From assembly GCA_947490845.1 (NCBI GenBank), contig CANLHI010000002.1, positions 23,958 through 87,957 of the forward strand: DNA of 64,000 nucleotides, given 5' to 3'. The translations under genes and the position numbers were made by a program. Source of the DNA: Actinomycetota bacterium. GTDB lineage: Bacteria; Actinomycetota; Actinomycetes; Nanopelagicales; Nanopelagicaceae. Positions 1-10,021 of the stretch are shown in pieces. The notes under the pieces were generated by a model. It searched no databases and was not told where the DNA came from. It saw nothing but the letters and a program-made list of their open reading frames with translations. Position 1 is the first letter of the stretch, and each line of letters begins with the position of its first letter.

Positions 1-2
1 CT

Positions 3-1748
3 GAAGTTGTAGAAGCCCGCAATATGCGCGCGCAATATTTAGATCGCATGGATATCGAACGCGAACGTGGCATCACCATTAAATCTCAAGCAGTTCGTCT
101 GCCATGGCGCAGCGGTATCGATAGCCAGGAATACATCCTTAATATGATCGACACACCTGGGCACGTTGACTTTACATACGAAGTATCGCGCTCGCTCGCT
201 GCTTGCGAAGGCGCAGTTCTTTTAGTTGATTGCGCACAAGGAATCGAAGCACAGACTCTTGCCAACCTTTATTTGGCGATGGAGAACAACCTAACAATCA
301 TTCCAGTGCTAAATAAAATTGATTTACCGAATGCCCAACCAGAAAAATTTGCTGCAGAGCTTGCTCGCTTAATTGGCTGCCAACCTGAAGATTGTTTGCG
401 TGTTTCAGGAAAGACTGGCGATGGCGTTGCCGAACTCCTCGATCAGATCGTTGCGCAGATTCCGGCACCAGTTGGCGATGCAAACGCACCTGCGCGCGCA
501 CTTATCTTTGACTCGGTCTATGACTCATATCGCGGCGTTGTTACCTATGTTCGTGTTATCGATGGTCGCATCAATCCGCGTGAGCAGATCCAAATGTTTT
601 CAACCGGCGTACGACATGAAGCCCTCGAAGTCGGCGTTATCTCACCAGAGCCAGTGCCAGGTAAAGGTTTAGGCGTGGGTGAAGTGGGTTATTTAATTAC
701 CGGCGTTAAAGATGTTCGCCAATCACGTGTTGGTGACACTGTTACTAATTATCAAAACCCAACTAAGACACCATTGGCTGGATATAAAGATCCCAAGCCA
801 ATGGTTTTCTCCGGGCTCTTCCCACTAGATGGTGCTGACTTTCCTTTACTGCGTGATGCTTTAGATAAGTTACAGCTCAATGATGCCGCCCTTGTCTATG
901 AACCAGAGAGTTCAGCGGCGCTGGGCTTTGGTTTCCGCTGTGGCTTCCTTGGTCTTTTGCATATGGAGATCGTGCGCGAGCGATTAGAACGCGAATCAGG
1001 AATCAGTCTTATCTCAACTGCGCCAAACGTTGTTTATCGCGTGATGTTAGAAGATGGCAAAGAATTTGTTGTTACCAACCCATCAGAATTTCCTGACGGC
1101 AAGATCAATTATGTGAAAGAGCCAATCGTTAAATCCACCATCCTGGCGCCATCTGACTACATCGGCACAATCATGGAACTCTGCCAAGATCGCCGCGGAA
1201 CTTTGCAAGGAATGGATTACATATCGGAGGATCGCGTAGAAATCCGCTACACCTTACCCCTTGCTGAAATTGTCTTTGATTTCTTTGATCAGCTAAAGAG
1301 CCGTACTAAAGGTTACGCCTCACTCGACTATGAAGAACTTGGTGATGAAGAAGGCAACCTTGTTAAGGTCGATATTTTGCTGCAAGGCGAAGCAGTCGAT
1401 GCCTTTAGTGCGATCGTTCACCGCGATAAGGCTTACTCATATGGCGTGATGATGACCGGTAAACTTCGCGAACTAATACCACGTCAACAGTTCGAAGTTC
1501 CTATTCAGGCAGCGGTTGGTTCGCGCATCATTGCTCGCGAAAGCATTCGTGCAATTCGTAAAGATGTTTTGGCTAAATGTTACGGTGGAGATATTTCACG
1601 TAAGCGCAAACTTCTGGAGAAGCAGAAAGAAGGAAAGAAGCGCATGAAGATGGTGGGACGCGTTGAAGTTCCACAAGAGGCTTTCGTTGCCGCCCTTGCC
1701 ACCGATGCTGATATCGAAAAGATTAAAGCCGCCCGTAAGCAAGACTGA
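3..1748 (+). CDS. lepA: Elongation factor 4 (LepA), 5' end truncated by window edge
   Basis: Frame is open to the window edge ([33 protein letters not shown]); GTPase motifs DTPGHVDF and NKIDLP; LepA C-terminus [22 protein letters not shown]. Confidence 0.97.
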   Translation, partial: EVVEARNMRAQYLDRMDIERERGITIKSQAVRLPWRSGIDSQEYILNMIDTPGHVDFTYEVSRSLAACEGAVLLVDCAQGIEAQTLANLYLAMENNLTIIPVLNKIDLPNAQPEKFAAELARLIGCQPEDCLRVSGKTGDGVAELLDQIVAQIPAPVGDANAPARALIFDSVYDSYRGVVTYVRVIDGRINPREQIQMFSTGVRHEALEVGVISPEPVPGKGLGVGEVGYLITGVKDVRQSRVGDTVTNYQNPTKTPLAGYKDPKPMVFSGLFPLDGADFPLLRDALDKLQLNDAALVYEPESSAALGFGFRCGFLGLLHMEIVRERLERESGISLISTAPNVVYRVMLEDGKEFVVTNPSEFPDGKINYVKEPIVKSTILAPSDYIGTIMELCQDRRGTLQGMDYISEDRVEIRYTLPLAEIVFDFFDQLKSRTKGYASLDYEELGDEEGNLVKVDILLQGEAVDAFSAIVHRDKAYSYGVMMTGKLRELIPRQQFEVPIQAAVGSRIIARESIRAIRKDVLAKCYGGDISRKRKLLEKQKEGKKRMKMVGRVEVPQEAFVAALATDADIEKIKAARKQD

Positions 1749-1750
1749 TC

Positions 1751-2869
1751 GTGCTCTCTTTCTACGTTCATATCCCGTACTGCATAAAGCGCTGCGGATA
1801 TTGTGACTTTAATACCTATACACCTAGCGAACTACAAGATGGTGCATCCCTTGAGATTGTCTCCAATGATTACATTGACGCCGTTCTGCTCGAATTAAAG
1901 TCGGCGCCGACTGATCCCGTGCCGACTATTTTCTTTGGGGGAGGTACGCCTTCACTATTGCCAGCCAATGACTTGGGACGAGTTATCACTGCGATCAAAG
2001 CGCGAAATACCGTTAGCGATGACTGCGAAATAACTTTAGAGGCCAATCCAGATTCTGTTACTGCTGAGAAATTACAAGGTTATATAGCAGCCGGATTTAA
2101 TCGAATTTCATTTGGTATGCAATCAGCGAAGCCACACGTCTTGGCAGTCCTTGATCGCACGCACAATCCCGATAACGTAAAACGCGCAGTTGATATGGCG
2201 CGCGCAGCCGGATTTGGCAGCATAAGTGTTGATTTGATTTATGGAACACCGGGTGAATCACTAGAAGATTGGCGCGCGACTGTAACGCAGGCGCTATCGC
2301 TAGATATCGATCACATCAGTGCTTACGCGCTAATCGTTGAAACTGGCACCAAACTTGCAGCGCAGATAAAACGCGGTGATTTAACTATGCCTAACGATGA
2401 CTTGATGGCAGATATGTATTTGCTAGTTGATCAGATGTGTAATGAGGCGGGTCTTGCTTGGTATGAGCTTTCAAATTGGTCAAAGCCCGGCCATGAGTGT
2501 CAACACAATATTGCTTATTGGAAAAGTGCGAATTGGTGGGGCTTAGGTCCCGGCGCGCATTCACATATAGATAAGAAGCGCTTCTGGAATGTTAAACATC
2601 CAACGGCGTATAAGCAGAAGTTATTTGCAAAGGAATCTCCGATTGCCGATTCAGAAGATTTAACTGATGAGCAGCTACGAGATGAATCAATCATGTTGGC
2701 AATTCGCATGCGCAGCGGACTTTCGTTAGATTTACTAAGTAGCGCAGCGCAAGAGCGAGTTATGCAATATCAAAGTAGTGGCCATTTAAATCAAATAGAT
2801 GGCAAGTTGCAGTTGACCGCCCAAGGACGAATGATCGCCGATCGTTTGGTCCGTGAGGCGCTGGGCTAA
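1751..2869 (+). CDS. hemW: HemW-like radical SAM protein (coproporphyrinogen III oxidase-like)
   Basis: Radical SAM motif CIKRCGYCDFNTY and FFGGGTPSLL; GTG start just after lepA; conserved lepA-hemW order. Confidence 0.93.
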   Translation: MLSFYVHIPYCIKRCGYCDFNTYTPSELQDGASLEIVSNDYIDAVLLELKSAPTDPVPTIFFGGGTPSLLPANDLGRVITAIKARNTVSDDCEITLEANPDSVTAEKLQGYIAAGFNRISFGMQSAKPHVLAVLDRTHNPDNVKRAVDMARAAGFGSISVDLIYGTPGESLEDWRATVTQALSLDIDHISAYALIVETGTKLAAQIKRGDLTMPNDDLMADMYLLVDQMCNEAGLAWYELSNWSKPGHECQHNIAYWKSANWWGLGPGAHSHIDKKRFWNVKHPTAYKQKLFAKESPIADSEDLTDEQLRDESIMLAIRMRSGLSLDLLSSAAQERVMQYQSSGHLNQIDGKLQLTAQGRMIADRLVREALG

Positions 2870-2892
2870 GAGCCTTGTAGTACCTTTAGCCA

Positions 2893-3231
2893 ATGAGCAC
2901 TAGCGCAACTCTCATCCTGACATTTCTGGCAGTTATATTTGTTATCTCAGGCCTTTCCAAAGCCAGCGGTAATGAAAAAGGCTTGTCAGGCACGCGCGAC
3001 GTGAATGTGAAAGATGGAATCGCTCGTGTAATCGGTCTCTTTGAAGCCTTGCTTGCGCTGGGTCTAATCGTTGGCATCAAATGGAATGGATTGGCTTACT
3101 TCCCACTCTTGGGTCTCTGGTTCTTTATGGCTGGAGCAATCTACGTACATTTTAAAGCCAGCAAAGTCCGCACTGCGTTTCCGGCCTTTTTTCTGCTAAC
3201 TCTGATCTCAATTGCACTCGTACTGATTTAA
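2893..3231 (+). CDS. Small DoxX-like integral membrane protein
   Basis: 112 aa, about four hydrophobic segments, ISGLSKASG-type N-terminus typical of DoxX-like proteins. Confidence 0.6.
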   Translation: MSTSATLILTFLAVIFVISGLSKASGNEKGLSGTRDVNVKDGIARVIGLFEALLALGLIVGIKWNGLAYFPLLGLWFFMAGAIYVHFKASKVRTAFPAFFLLTLISIALVLI

Positions 3232-3254
3232 AGAGAGATATAAAGAAGATAAAT

Positions 3255-3992
3255 ATGCATTCCCAACGCCGTCTAGAAATTTTGCGCGCTATCGTCGATG
3301 AGTACGTAGCCACGCAAGAACCTGTCGGCTCGAAATCTATTGCTGATAAATCAGCACTCGGTCTCTCACCTGCCACTATTCGTAATGAGATGGCCGTTTT
3401 GGAAGATGAAGGCCTAATCACACATCCGCACACCTCTGCTGGGCGCATCCCAACAGATCTGGGCTATCGCGTCTTCGTGGATAAATTGGCAACTGTTAAG
3501 CCTTTATCCTCTCCCGAACGTCGTGCCATTGAAACTTTTTTGGATGAGGCAAATAACTTAGAACAGTTGATGAAGAGATCTGCAAAGTTGTTAGCAGATT
3601 TGACTAAGCAGGTTGCAGTGATTACCTATCCAATGATTGGTGACGCACCTGGCAGCGAAAAGATGACGATTTCAGGCACAGCTAACTTGGCGCGTTCGGG
3701 TGAAGATTTAGGGACATCGCTATCACCAATTCTAGAAGCGCTGGAAGAGCAAGTTGTCCTACTGCGCTTATTGGGTGATGCCAATGAAACCGTGCAGGTT
3801 CGTATCGGCGGCGAACAGAATGAGACAAATTTACGTCAGACATCCCTTGTTACAGTTGGTTATGGCGCTGATAACTCAGCGATCGGAGCACTTGGGGTTT
3901 TGGGGCCAACCCGCATGGATTACGCCGGATCAATGGCGGCAGTTAGTGCAGTTGCTCGTTATGTCGGACGCTATATATCGGAGAGCAATTAA
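3255..3992 (+). CDS. hrcA: HrcA-like heat-inducible transcription repressor (short form)
   Basis: N-terminal wHTH ([25 protein letters not shown]...[41 protein letters not shown]) and C-terminal GxTANLAR / [14 protein letters not shown] are HrcA hallmarks; directly upstream of dnaJ. Confidence 0.92.
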   Translation: MHSQRRLEILRAIVDEYVATQEPVGSKSIADKSALGLSPATIRNEMAVLEDEGLITHPHTSAGRIPTDLGYRVFVDKLATVKPLSSPERRAIETFLDEANNLEQLMKRSAKLLADLTKQVAVITYPMIGDAPGSEKMTISGTANLARSGEDLGTSLSPILEALEEQVVLLRLLGDANETVQVRIGGEQNETNLRQTSLVTVGYGADNSAIGALGVLGPTRMDYAGSMAAVSAVARYVGRYISESN

Positions 3993-3995
3993 TTT

Positions 3996-5096
3996 ATGTC
4001 AGATCATTACCAAAGCTTGGGCGTTGATCGCGGTGCTAGCGCCGATGAGATAAAGAAGGCATATCGCAAGATTGCCCGCGAACTTCACCCCGATGTGAAT
4101 CCAGATCCTGCGGTGCAAGATAAATTTAAAGAAGTTACTGCCGCCTATGAAGTATTAAGTGATCCACAAAAACGCCAGTCATATGACATGGGTGGTTCTG
4201 GCTTCGGCGGAGGATTCGGCGGCGGTGGATTTAGCGACATCATGGACGCCTTCTTTGGGGGCGGACAAAATCGCGGACCACGTCCACGTATGCGCCAAGG
4301 ACAAGATGCTTTGATTCGCGTTGAAGTTGATTTAAATGAAGCGTGCTTTGGAGCAGAAAGAGAAATCTCTGTTGAAAATGCGGTGGCTTGTACTAAATGT
4401 AAAGGTCAAGGATCTGCTGACTCAGCGGAGCCTTCGATGTGCCAAGTCTGTAAAGGGCGCGGTGAAACTCAGCAAGTGCAGCGCTCATTCCTTGGTCAAG
4501 TAATGACTTCACGTCCTTGCGGTTCTTGTCAGGGTTACGGCAGCATCATACAAAATCCTTGTCGCGAATGCGCCGGCGATGGACGAGTACGTGCGCGTCA
4601 AAATATAAGTGTGAAAATTCCAGCAGGTGTTGAAACCGGCAACCGCATTCAACTTTCTGGTCGAGGTGAAGTCGGATCAGGTGGTGGCCCGGCGGGAGAT
4701 CTCTATGTTGAAATCGTTGAATCACAACACCCATTCTTAATTCGCGATAACCATAACCTGCACGTTGCTATTGAAGTTTCATTTGCAGCAGCCTCACTTG
4801 GCACCAAAGTCATGGTCGAATGCTTAGATGGTCCAATCGAAGTCGAAGTTCGTGCTGGAACACAAAGTGGTGCCACCATTCCGGTTCGCGGAAAAGGAAT
4901 GACGCGGCTGCGTGCTGCAACACGTGGAGATTTAATTGTGCATGTTGAAGTGCAGACACCACATAAATTGAGCAGGGATCAAGAAGAGATGCTCCGTAAA
5001 TTTGCTTCAGCTCGCGGTGAAAAGCCAGGAGATGTAAAGATCAAGGGGCTTGAGCAAGGATTCTTTAGCAAGTTCAGAGATGCCTTCGGACGCTAA
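3996..5096 (+). CDS. dnaJ: Chaperone DnaJ
   Basis: J domain with HPD (ELHPDVNPD), G/F region, four CxxCxGxG zinc-binding repeats (CTKCKGQG, CQVCKGRG, CGSCQGYG, CRECAGDG). Confidence 0.97.
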   Translation: MSDHYQSLGVDRGASADEIKKAYRKIARELHPDVNPDPAVQDKFKEVTAAYEVLSDPQKRQSYDMGGSGFGGGFGGGGFSDIMDAFFGGGQNRGPRPRMRQGQDALIRVEVDLNEACFGAEREISVENAVACTKCKGQGSADSAEPSMCQVCKGRGETQQVQRSFLGQVMTSRPCGSCQGYGSIIQNPCRECAGDGRVRARQNISVKIPAGVETGNRIQLSGRGEVGSGGGPAGDLYVEIVESQHPFLIRDNHNLHVAIEVSFAAASLGTKVMVECLDGPIEVEVRAGTQSGATIPVRGKGMTRLRAATRGDLIVHVEVQTPHKLSRDQEEMLRKFASARGEKPGDVKIKGLEQGFFSKFRDAFGR

Positions 5097-5815
5097 TGCT
5101 GACTCTCTTCTTTGTTAACGATCTTCCTAAAGTTGTTGGTAGTGGTTATGAATTTGGTGGAGAAGAAGCGGGCCATGCCATCCGCGTGCTGCGCACTCAA
5201 GTGGGAGATAGCTTGGCGCTCTCAGATGGGCAAGGCGCTTGGTCAATCGTGCAAGTAAAAGCAGTTGCTAAGAAGTCAATGACAGTTGAAGTAATGCAGT
5301 CGGGTTTTGAAGAGGCGCTGCCTGTTGAATTCACCGTTGCACAAGCGTTGACTAAAGGCGATCGCATCAAAGAGTCAATTGAGTTAAATACTGCAGGTGG
5401 CGCGGATGTAATTTTATTGTGGGCGGCAACCCGTTCGATCGGAAAATCGACTCCAGATCTCATGCAGAAATTAGGCACAACTGCGCGTGAGGCCAGCAAA
5501 CAGAGCAGACGCAATCGCATTCCATTTGTGATGGGGGTGCTGGATGCTAAGAAGATTGCGGCAGAGATTCCAAATTACGATTTGGCAATTGTTTTTCACG
5601 AAAGTGCGCAACTTAAGTTAACTGAAGTTGTAAAGCCTGGTATTAAGAAAGTCTTAGCGATTATTGGCCCCGAAGGTGGAATCACTGATGAAGAGTTAGC
5701 GATCTTCATAGCTGCTGGCGCTCAAGTTGCTTTGCTGGGCCGTCCAATTTTCCGTTCCGCACATGCGGGTATGGCGGCGCTTTCTGGCCTAAACGCGGCT
5801 TTAAATATCTGGTAA
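5096..5815 (+). CDS. rsmE: 16S rRNA (uracil-1498-N3)-methyltransferase RsmE
   Basis: C-terminal SPOUT motif IIGPEGGITDEEL and LGRPIFRSAHAGMAAL; start overlaps dnaJ stop (TAATG). Confidence 0.92.
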   Translation: MLTLFFVNDLPKVVGSGYEFGGEEAGHAIRVLRTQVGDSLALSDGQGAWSIVQVKAVAKKSMTVEVMQSGFEEALPVEFTVAQALTKGDRIKESIELNTAGGADVILLWAATRSIGKSTPDLMQKLGTTAREASKQSRRNRIPFVMGVLDAKKIAAEIPNYDLAIVFHESAQLKLTEVVKPGIKKVLAIIGPEGGITDEELAIFIAAGAQVALLGRPIFRSAHAGMAALSGLNAALNIW

Positions 5816-5830
5816 AGGTATAGTCAACTT

Positions 5831-6178
5831 ATGGCGCTGGATCCTGATTGCATCTTCTGTAAGATCATTGAAGGTCAGATTCCTGCCGATATAGTTTTTC
5901 GAAACGAAAACGTGGTTGCATTTAGCGATTTAAATCCGCAGGCACCGACCCACGTCTTAATAATTCCGACTCTGCATACCGAAAATGCGGCATCCCTTGC
6001 AAAGATCTCTGCAACGATCACGGCAGCGCTATTTACCGCCGCTAGCGAGATTGCAGCCGAACGAGGTTTAACTGGCTATCGAACCGTCTTTAATACTGGC
6101 GCCGACGCCGGTCAGAGCGTTTTTCACGCTCACTTGCATCTGCTTGGTGGGCGTGGGCTCGCATGGCCACCCGGTTAA
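5831..6178 (+). CDS. HIT family hydrolase (histidine triad)
   Basis: DPDCIFCKIIEGQIP N-terminus and HIT motif FHAHLHLLGGR. Confidence 0.93.
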   Translation: MALDPDCIFCKIIEGQIPADIVFRNENVVAFSDLNPQAPTHVLIIPTLHTENAASLAKISATITAALFTAASEIAAERGLTGYRTVFNTGADAGQSVFHAHLHLLGGRGLAWPPG

Positions 6179-6197
6179 AAGTAGTATCACGGACTAT

Positions 6198-7181
6198 ATG
6201 GAACGAACTCTGATCACCGTCCCACCTGCGATCTCGATGGTTTCACTCATCGGCGCCAATGATGCCAACTTACGAGCTATCGAAGCAGCCTTCCCGAGCG
6301 TGAATATCACCGTTCGCGGAAACGAAATAACTTTGCGTGGTCCGCATATTGATTGCATCGTGCTGGAAAAATTGTTTGCTGAAATGATGGTTGTGATTCG
6401 TTCCGGTCAGGCGCTGACCGTTGATGCGGTCAAGCGCAGCATCGTAATGTTGGGACAAGAGCCCGCTGAAAGTCCAGCAGAAGTTCTTTCTCTAAATATA
6501 GTTTCTAATCGCGGACGCACGATCCGACCAAAGACAGCCAATCAGAAGAAGTATGTTGATGCGATCGATGAAAACACCATCACATTTGGAATTGGCCCGG
6601 CAGGAACAGGAAAGACATACCTTGCAATGGCTAAGGCCGTTGCTGCGCTGCAAGCAAAGAAAGTAAATCGCATAATTTTGACTCGCCCGGCCGTTGAAGC
6701 AGGGGAGAAGTTAGGCTTCTTGCCTGGCACCTTAAGTGAAAAGATTGATCCATTTCTTCGCCCGCTCTTTGATGCCTTGCATGACATGATCGACGTAGAT
6801 TCGATTCCACGTTTAATGCAGACCGGTGTGATTGAGGTTGCCCCGCTTGCATACATGCGCGGTCGTACCTTGAATGATTCATTTATTATCTTGGATGAGG
6901 CGCAGAACACGACACCTGAGCAGATGAAGATGTTCTTAACTCGCTTAGGTTTTGGTTCAAAAATGGTAATCACCGGCGATGTCACTCAAGTCGATCTTCC
7001 AAACGGAGTCCGCTCAGGGCTACGTATCATCACCGACATTTTGCAAGATGTCGAAGATATTTCCTTTATGGAGCTAACAGCCGAAGATGTGGTTCGCCAT
7101 CGTTTAATTGGGGATATCGTCAAGGCATATGAAAAATATGACGAGGTAAAATCAGCTCCTCGCAACTTGCGCAACCAATAA
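6198..7181 (+). CDS. phoH: PhoH-like ATPase
   Basis: Walker A GIGPAGTGKTYLA, Walker B FIILDEAQNTTPEQMKMFLTRLG; ATG at 6198 preferred over the 6144 ORF start because it clears the HIT gene. Confidence 0.93.
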   Translation: MERTLITVPPAISMVSLIGANDANLRAIEAAFPSVNITVRGNEITLRGPHIDCIVLEKLFAEMMVVIRSGQALTVDAVKRSIVMLGQEPAESPAEVLSLNIVSNRGRTIRPKTANQKKYVDAIDENTITFGIGPAGTGKTYLAMAKAVAALQAKKVNRIILTRPAVEAGEKLGFLPGTLSEKIDPFLRPLFDALHDMIDVDSIPRLMQTGVIEVAPLAYMRGRTLNDSFIILDEAQNTTPEQMKMFLTRLGFGSKMVITGDVTQVDLPNGVRSGLRIITDILQDVEDISFMELTAEDVVRHRLIGDIVKAYEKYDEVKSAPRNLRNQ

Positions 7182-7192
7182 ATACAACAATT

Positions 7193-7630
7193 ATGACAAT
7201 AGAAATTACCAATAAATCTGGCGAACTTGTGCCCACTGAAAACGTGCGCACCCTTTTGCAAAATTCTTTAGTTGAGTTAAAGCTAAACCCCGAATGTGAA
7301 GTAAATCTGGTCTTTGTCGATGTCACCGAAATGACTGAACTGCATATTAAATGGATGGATGAGGGTGGACCAACCGACGTTCTCTCATTCCCGATGGATA
7401 TTCCAGTAGATAGCAATGAATCGGTAACTCTTGGCGACATCGTCATTTCACCAGTTGTTGCAGCAGAGCAAGCAGCGGCGGCTGGCCACAGCGCCGAACA
7501 CGAGATCTATATTTTGGCCGCGCACGGTCTTCTTCATATCTTGGGATATGACCATGCAGATAAGGCTGATGAGAAAGTAATGTTTGCACTGCAAGAAGAT
7601 CTAGTTAAGAAATATGAGGCTTTGGCTTGA
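7193..7630 (+). CDS. ybeY: Endoribonuclease YbeY (rRNA maturation factor)
   Basis: TDVLSFPMD and zinc motif HGLLHILGYDH. Confidence 0.95.
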   Translation: MTIEITNKSGELVPTENVRTLLQNSLVELKLNPECEVNLVFVDVTEMTELHIKWMDEGGPTDVLSFPMDIPVDSNESVTLGDIVISPVVAAEQAAAAGHSAEHEIYILAAHGLLHILGYDHADKADEKVMFALQEDLVKKYEALA

Positions 7631-8907
7631 ATACCTTTAATATCAGCGCGATTATCGTTTTGATTGCCTTTGCTGGTTTCTTAGCTGCCTCTGAATCAGC
7701 GCTCACCTCAATTTCGCGCATATTAATCGAAGAACTTGAATCCAAACGCGGCGGACATTTGCTCAAGAAATATTCTAAGCAACCTTCGCGCTATTTAAAT
7801 GTTCTTCTCTTAGTACGCAAGATCTGCGAATTCACGGCAGCAGCCCTTCTGGCAGTTGCTTTGTTGCGTCAGTATTCATCTGCGCAGGCGATGGCGATGA
7901 CGGTTGCGATCATGGTTGTGCTCTCCTACGTTGTCGTCGGCGTTGGCCCTCGCACCTTGGGACGCCAGCAACCGCACAAATGGGCGCGCGCCGGTATTTC
8001 AGTTGCCTATTTCCTAGCATTTATCTTGGGACCAGTTACAAATCTTTTGATTGCAATCGGTAATGCGATTACCCCGGGTAAGGGTTTTCGTAGTGGTCCA
8101 TTTACCAATGAAGCCGAACTTCGCGACCTGGTTGATCAAGCGCACGAGCGCGGCTTAGTGGAATCTGATGAACACGAAATGATTCACTCGGTATTTGAAC
8201 TCGGCGATACCTTGGTTCGCGAACTCGCCGTGCACCGCACAGATATGGTTTGGATTGAACGCGATAAGAGTTTGCGCCAAGCGCTCTCACTTGCCCTGCG
8301 CTCTGGTTATTCCAGAATTCCAGTGGTCGGTGAAAACCTAGATAACATCATTGGCATCGCATACGTTAAAGATTTAGCAAAGCGTGCCCTTGATCACCAC
8401 GAGGCTGAAGTAAGTGAAAAAGTTGAGCAACACATGCGCCCGGCCGTCTTTGTGCCAGAGATAAAGATTGCGGCAGAGCTATTAAAGGAGATGCAGCGCG
8501 ATCAAATCCACTTAGCGATTGTGGTTGACGAATATGGTGGCACCGCGGGCATCATCACGATTGAAGATATTATCGAAGAAATTGTCGGTGAAATTGCGGA
8601 TGAGTTCGATGATGGAATCGAAGCATTTATCTGGATTACCGAAGATAAGGCACGTGCGAAAGCGACCTTACATATTGAAGATTTGGCTGATGAGTTAAAA
8701 GTTGATATCGATAAGGCAGATTTTGAAGATGTCGACTCTATCGGCGGCTTGATGGCACAGAAGCTAGGACGTGTTCCAATTGCAGGAAGCACTATTTCGA
8801 TTGCAGGATGGACTATTACTTCAGAGCGCCCGGTCGGTCGACGTCGTAAAATAAGTAGCGTAATCATTGAGCGAATTAAAGATGTGGCGCCGGAGGATCA
8901 TGAGTAA
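7627..8907 (+). CDS. CNNM/CorC-type hemolysin family protein (DUF21 + CBS + CorC_HlyC)
   Basis: N-terminal TM DUF21 (SESALTSISR), CBS motifs (RSGYSRIPVVGENLDNIIGIAYVKDL; IVVDEYGGTAGIITIEDIIEEIVGEIADE). Confidence 0.93.
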   Translation: MNTFNISAIIVLIAFAGFLAASESALTSISRILIEELESKRGGHLLKKYSKQPSRYLNVLLLVRKICEFTAAALLAVALLRQYSSAQAMAMTVAIMVVLSYVVVGVGPRTLGRQQPHKWARAGISVAYFLAFILGPVTNLLIAIGNAITPGKGFRSGPFTNEAELRDLVDQAHERGLVESDEHEMIHSVFELGDTLVRELAVHRTDMVWIERDKSLRQALSLALRSGYSRIPVVGENLDNIIGIAYVKDLAKRALDHHEAEVSEKVEQHMRPAVFVPEIKIAAELLKEMQRDQIHLAIVVDEYGGTAGIITIEDIIEEIVGEIADEFDDGIEAFIWITEDKARAKATLHIEDLADELKVDIDKADFEDVDSIGGLMAQKLGRVPIAGSTISIAGWTITSERPVGRRRKISSVIIERIKDVAPEDHE

Positions 8908-9223
8908 TTCATTTAGCAATGCTGAAGATTCTAAGTTGGCAACTCTTGCTAATTCCACTTTGGTGCGCACTGGGGCTAAGCAAGCAGCAGCGTTACGCGA
9001 TTCAACTGGACGTACCTATGTCGCAATAAATATCGCGACTGCATCACTTTCACTTGATGCAGTGCAAGCAGTTTTCACAGTCGCAGCAGCTTCACAAATA
9101 TCTGGAATTGAATCTGTTGTATTCGTGGGGGAGTCCGCCGCAGAAACGGCTGTTATTACTGAAAATTCACCGCAAGCGACAATCTTTTTCATCGATGCTA
9201 GCGGGAGCGTAACTAGGGCATAA
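8900..9223 (+). CDS. Cytidine-deaminase-like protein lacking canonical zinc motifs
   Basis: EDSKLATLANSTLVRTGAKQAAALRDSTGRTYVAINIATASLSLDAVQA resembles the actinobacterial CDA-like ORF downstream of CNNM genes; no HAE or PCxxC motif; ATG at 8900 overlaps the previous gene. Confidence 0.6.
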   Translation: MSNSFSNAEDSKLATLANSTLVRTGAKQAAALRDSTGRTYVAINIATASLSLDAVQAVFTVAAASQISGIESVVFVGESAAETAVITENSPQATIFFIDASGSVTRA

Positions 9224-9232
9224 GATAGCCCA

Positions 9233-10021
9233 ATGCGTATCGTGCGATTTACTCCGGGACCTGAATCCGGTCTTGGCGCTGATCCACTCTTTGGAGTACT
9301 CGAAGAAGATAACTCGATCACGATTATTTCGGGAGATCCGATTTATCACGGCGTCACCAAGACGGCCGCTAAAGTTGAACTTTCCAAGGTGCGTTTATTG
9401 GCGCCAGTTATTCCACGGAGCAAGATTGTCGCGGTCGGCAAGAATTATGCCGACCATGCCAAAGAGATGGGCTCAGATGTTCCCAAAGAGCCGATCATCT
9501 TCTTGAAACCAAATACATCCGTGATTGGCCCAGGCGACACAATTGTTTGGCCCGCTATGGCCCCAACGATTGATTACGAAGCAGAACTAGCTGTTGTGAT
9601 TGGACGCGTCTGTAAAGATGTTCCTAAAGAGCGAGTTAACGAAGTCATCTTTGGTTACACACTCGCCAACGACGTTACTTGTCGTGAACTTCAAAAGAGT
9701 GATGGCCAATGGGCACGCGCAAAGGGATTCGATACTTTCTGCCCAATCGGCCCATGGATTGAAACTGACTTTGTGCCAGGCACGCAGCGAATCTTCTCTA
9801 AGGTAAATGATGAACTGCGCCAAGATGCAACGCTGGACCAAATGATCTTTAGCGTCTCTGACATAGTTGTATTTGTTTCACAGGTTATGACTCTATTGCC
9901 CGGCGATGTAATCATCACTGGAACACCCGCAGGAATTGGTCCACTGATCGAGCGCGGCAATGTCGTTGTAAGCGTTGAAGGACTTGGTCAATTAACAAAT
10001 AAGGTGAGTGCCAAACCGTGA
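9233..10021 (+). CDS. Fumarylacetoacetate hydrolase (FAH) family protein
   Basis: VGKNYADHAKEMGSDVPKEPIIFLKPNTSVIGPGD, DYEAELAVVIGR, LPGDVIITGTPAGIGP. Confidence 0.93.
   Translation: MRIVRFTPGPESGLGADPLFGVLEEDNSITIISGDPIYHGVTKTAAKVELSKVRLLAPVIPRSKIVAVGKNYADHAKEMGSDVPKEPIIFLKPNTSVIGPGDTIVWPAMAPTIDYEAELAVVIGRVCKDVPKERVNEVIFGYTLANDVTCRELQKSDGQWARAKGFDTFCPIGPWIETDFVPGTQRIFSKVNDELRQDATLDQMIFSVSDIVVFVSQVMTLLPGDVIITGTPAGIGPLIERGNVVVSVEGLGQLTNKVSAKP

Noticed and set aside
3195-3254. CIRCE-like element upstream of hrcA (GCACTC seen)
   Set aside because: Only one half-site is present, inside the preceding gene; no matching GAGTGC at the N9 spacing.
6542-6985. 147-aa minus-strand ORF inside phoH
   Set aside because: Fully antisense to a clear PhoH gene, Ser/Lys-rich composition typical of shadow ORFs; the same applies to most other nested ORFs in the track (e.g. 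13836-14168, 17948-18403, 43346-43747, 57694-58197).
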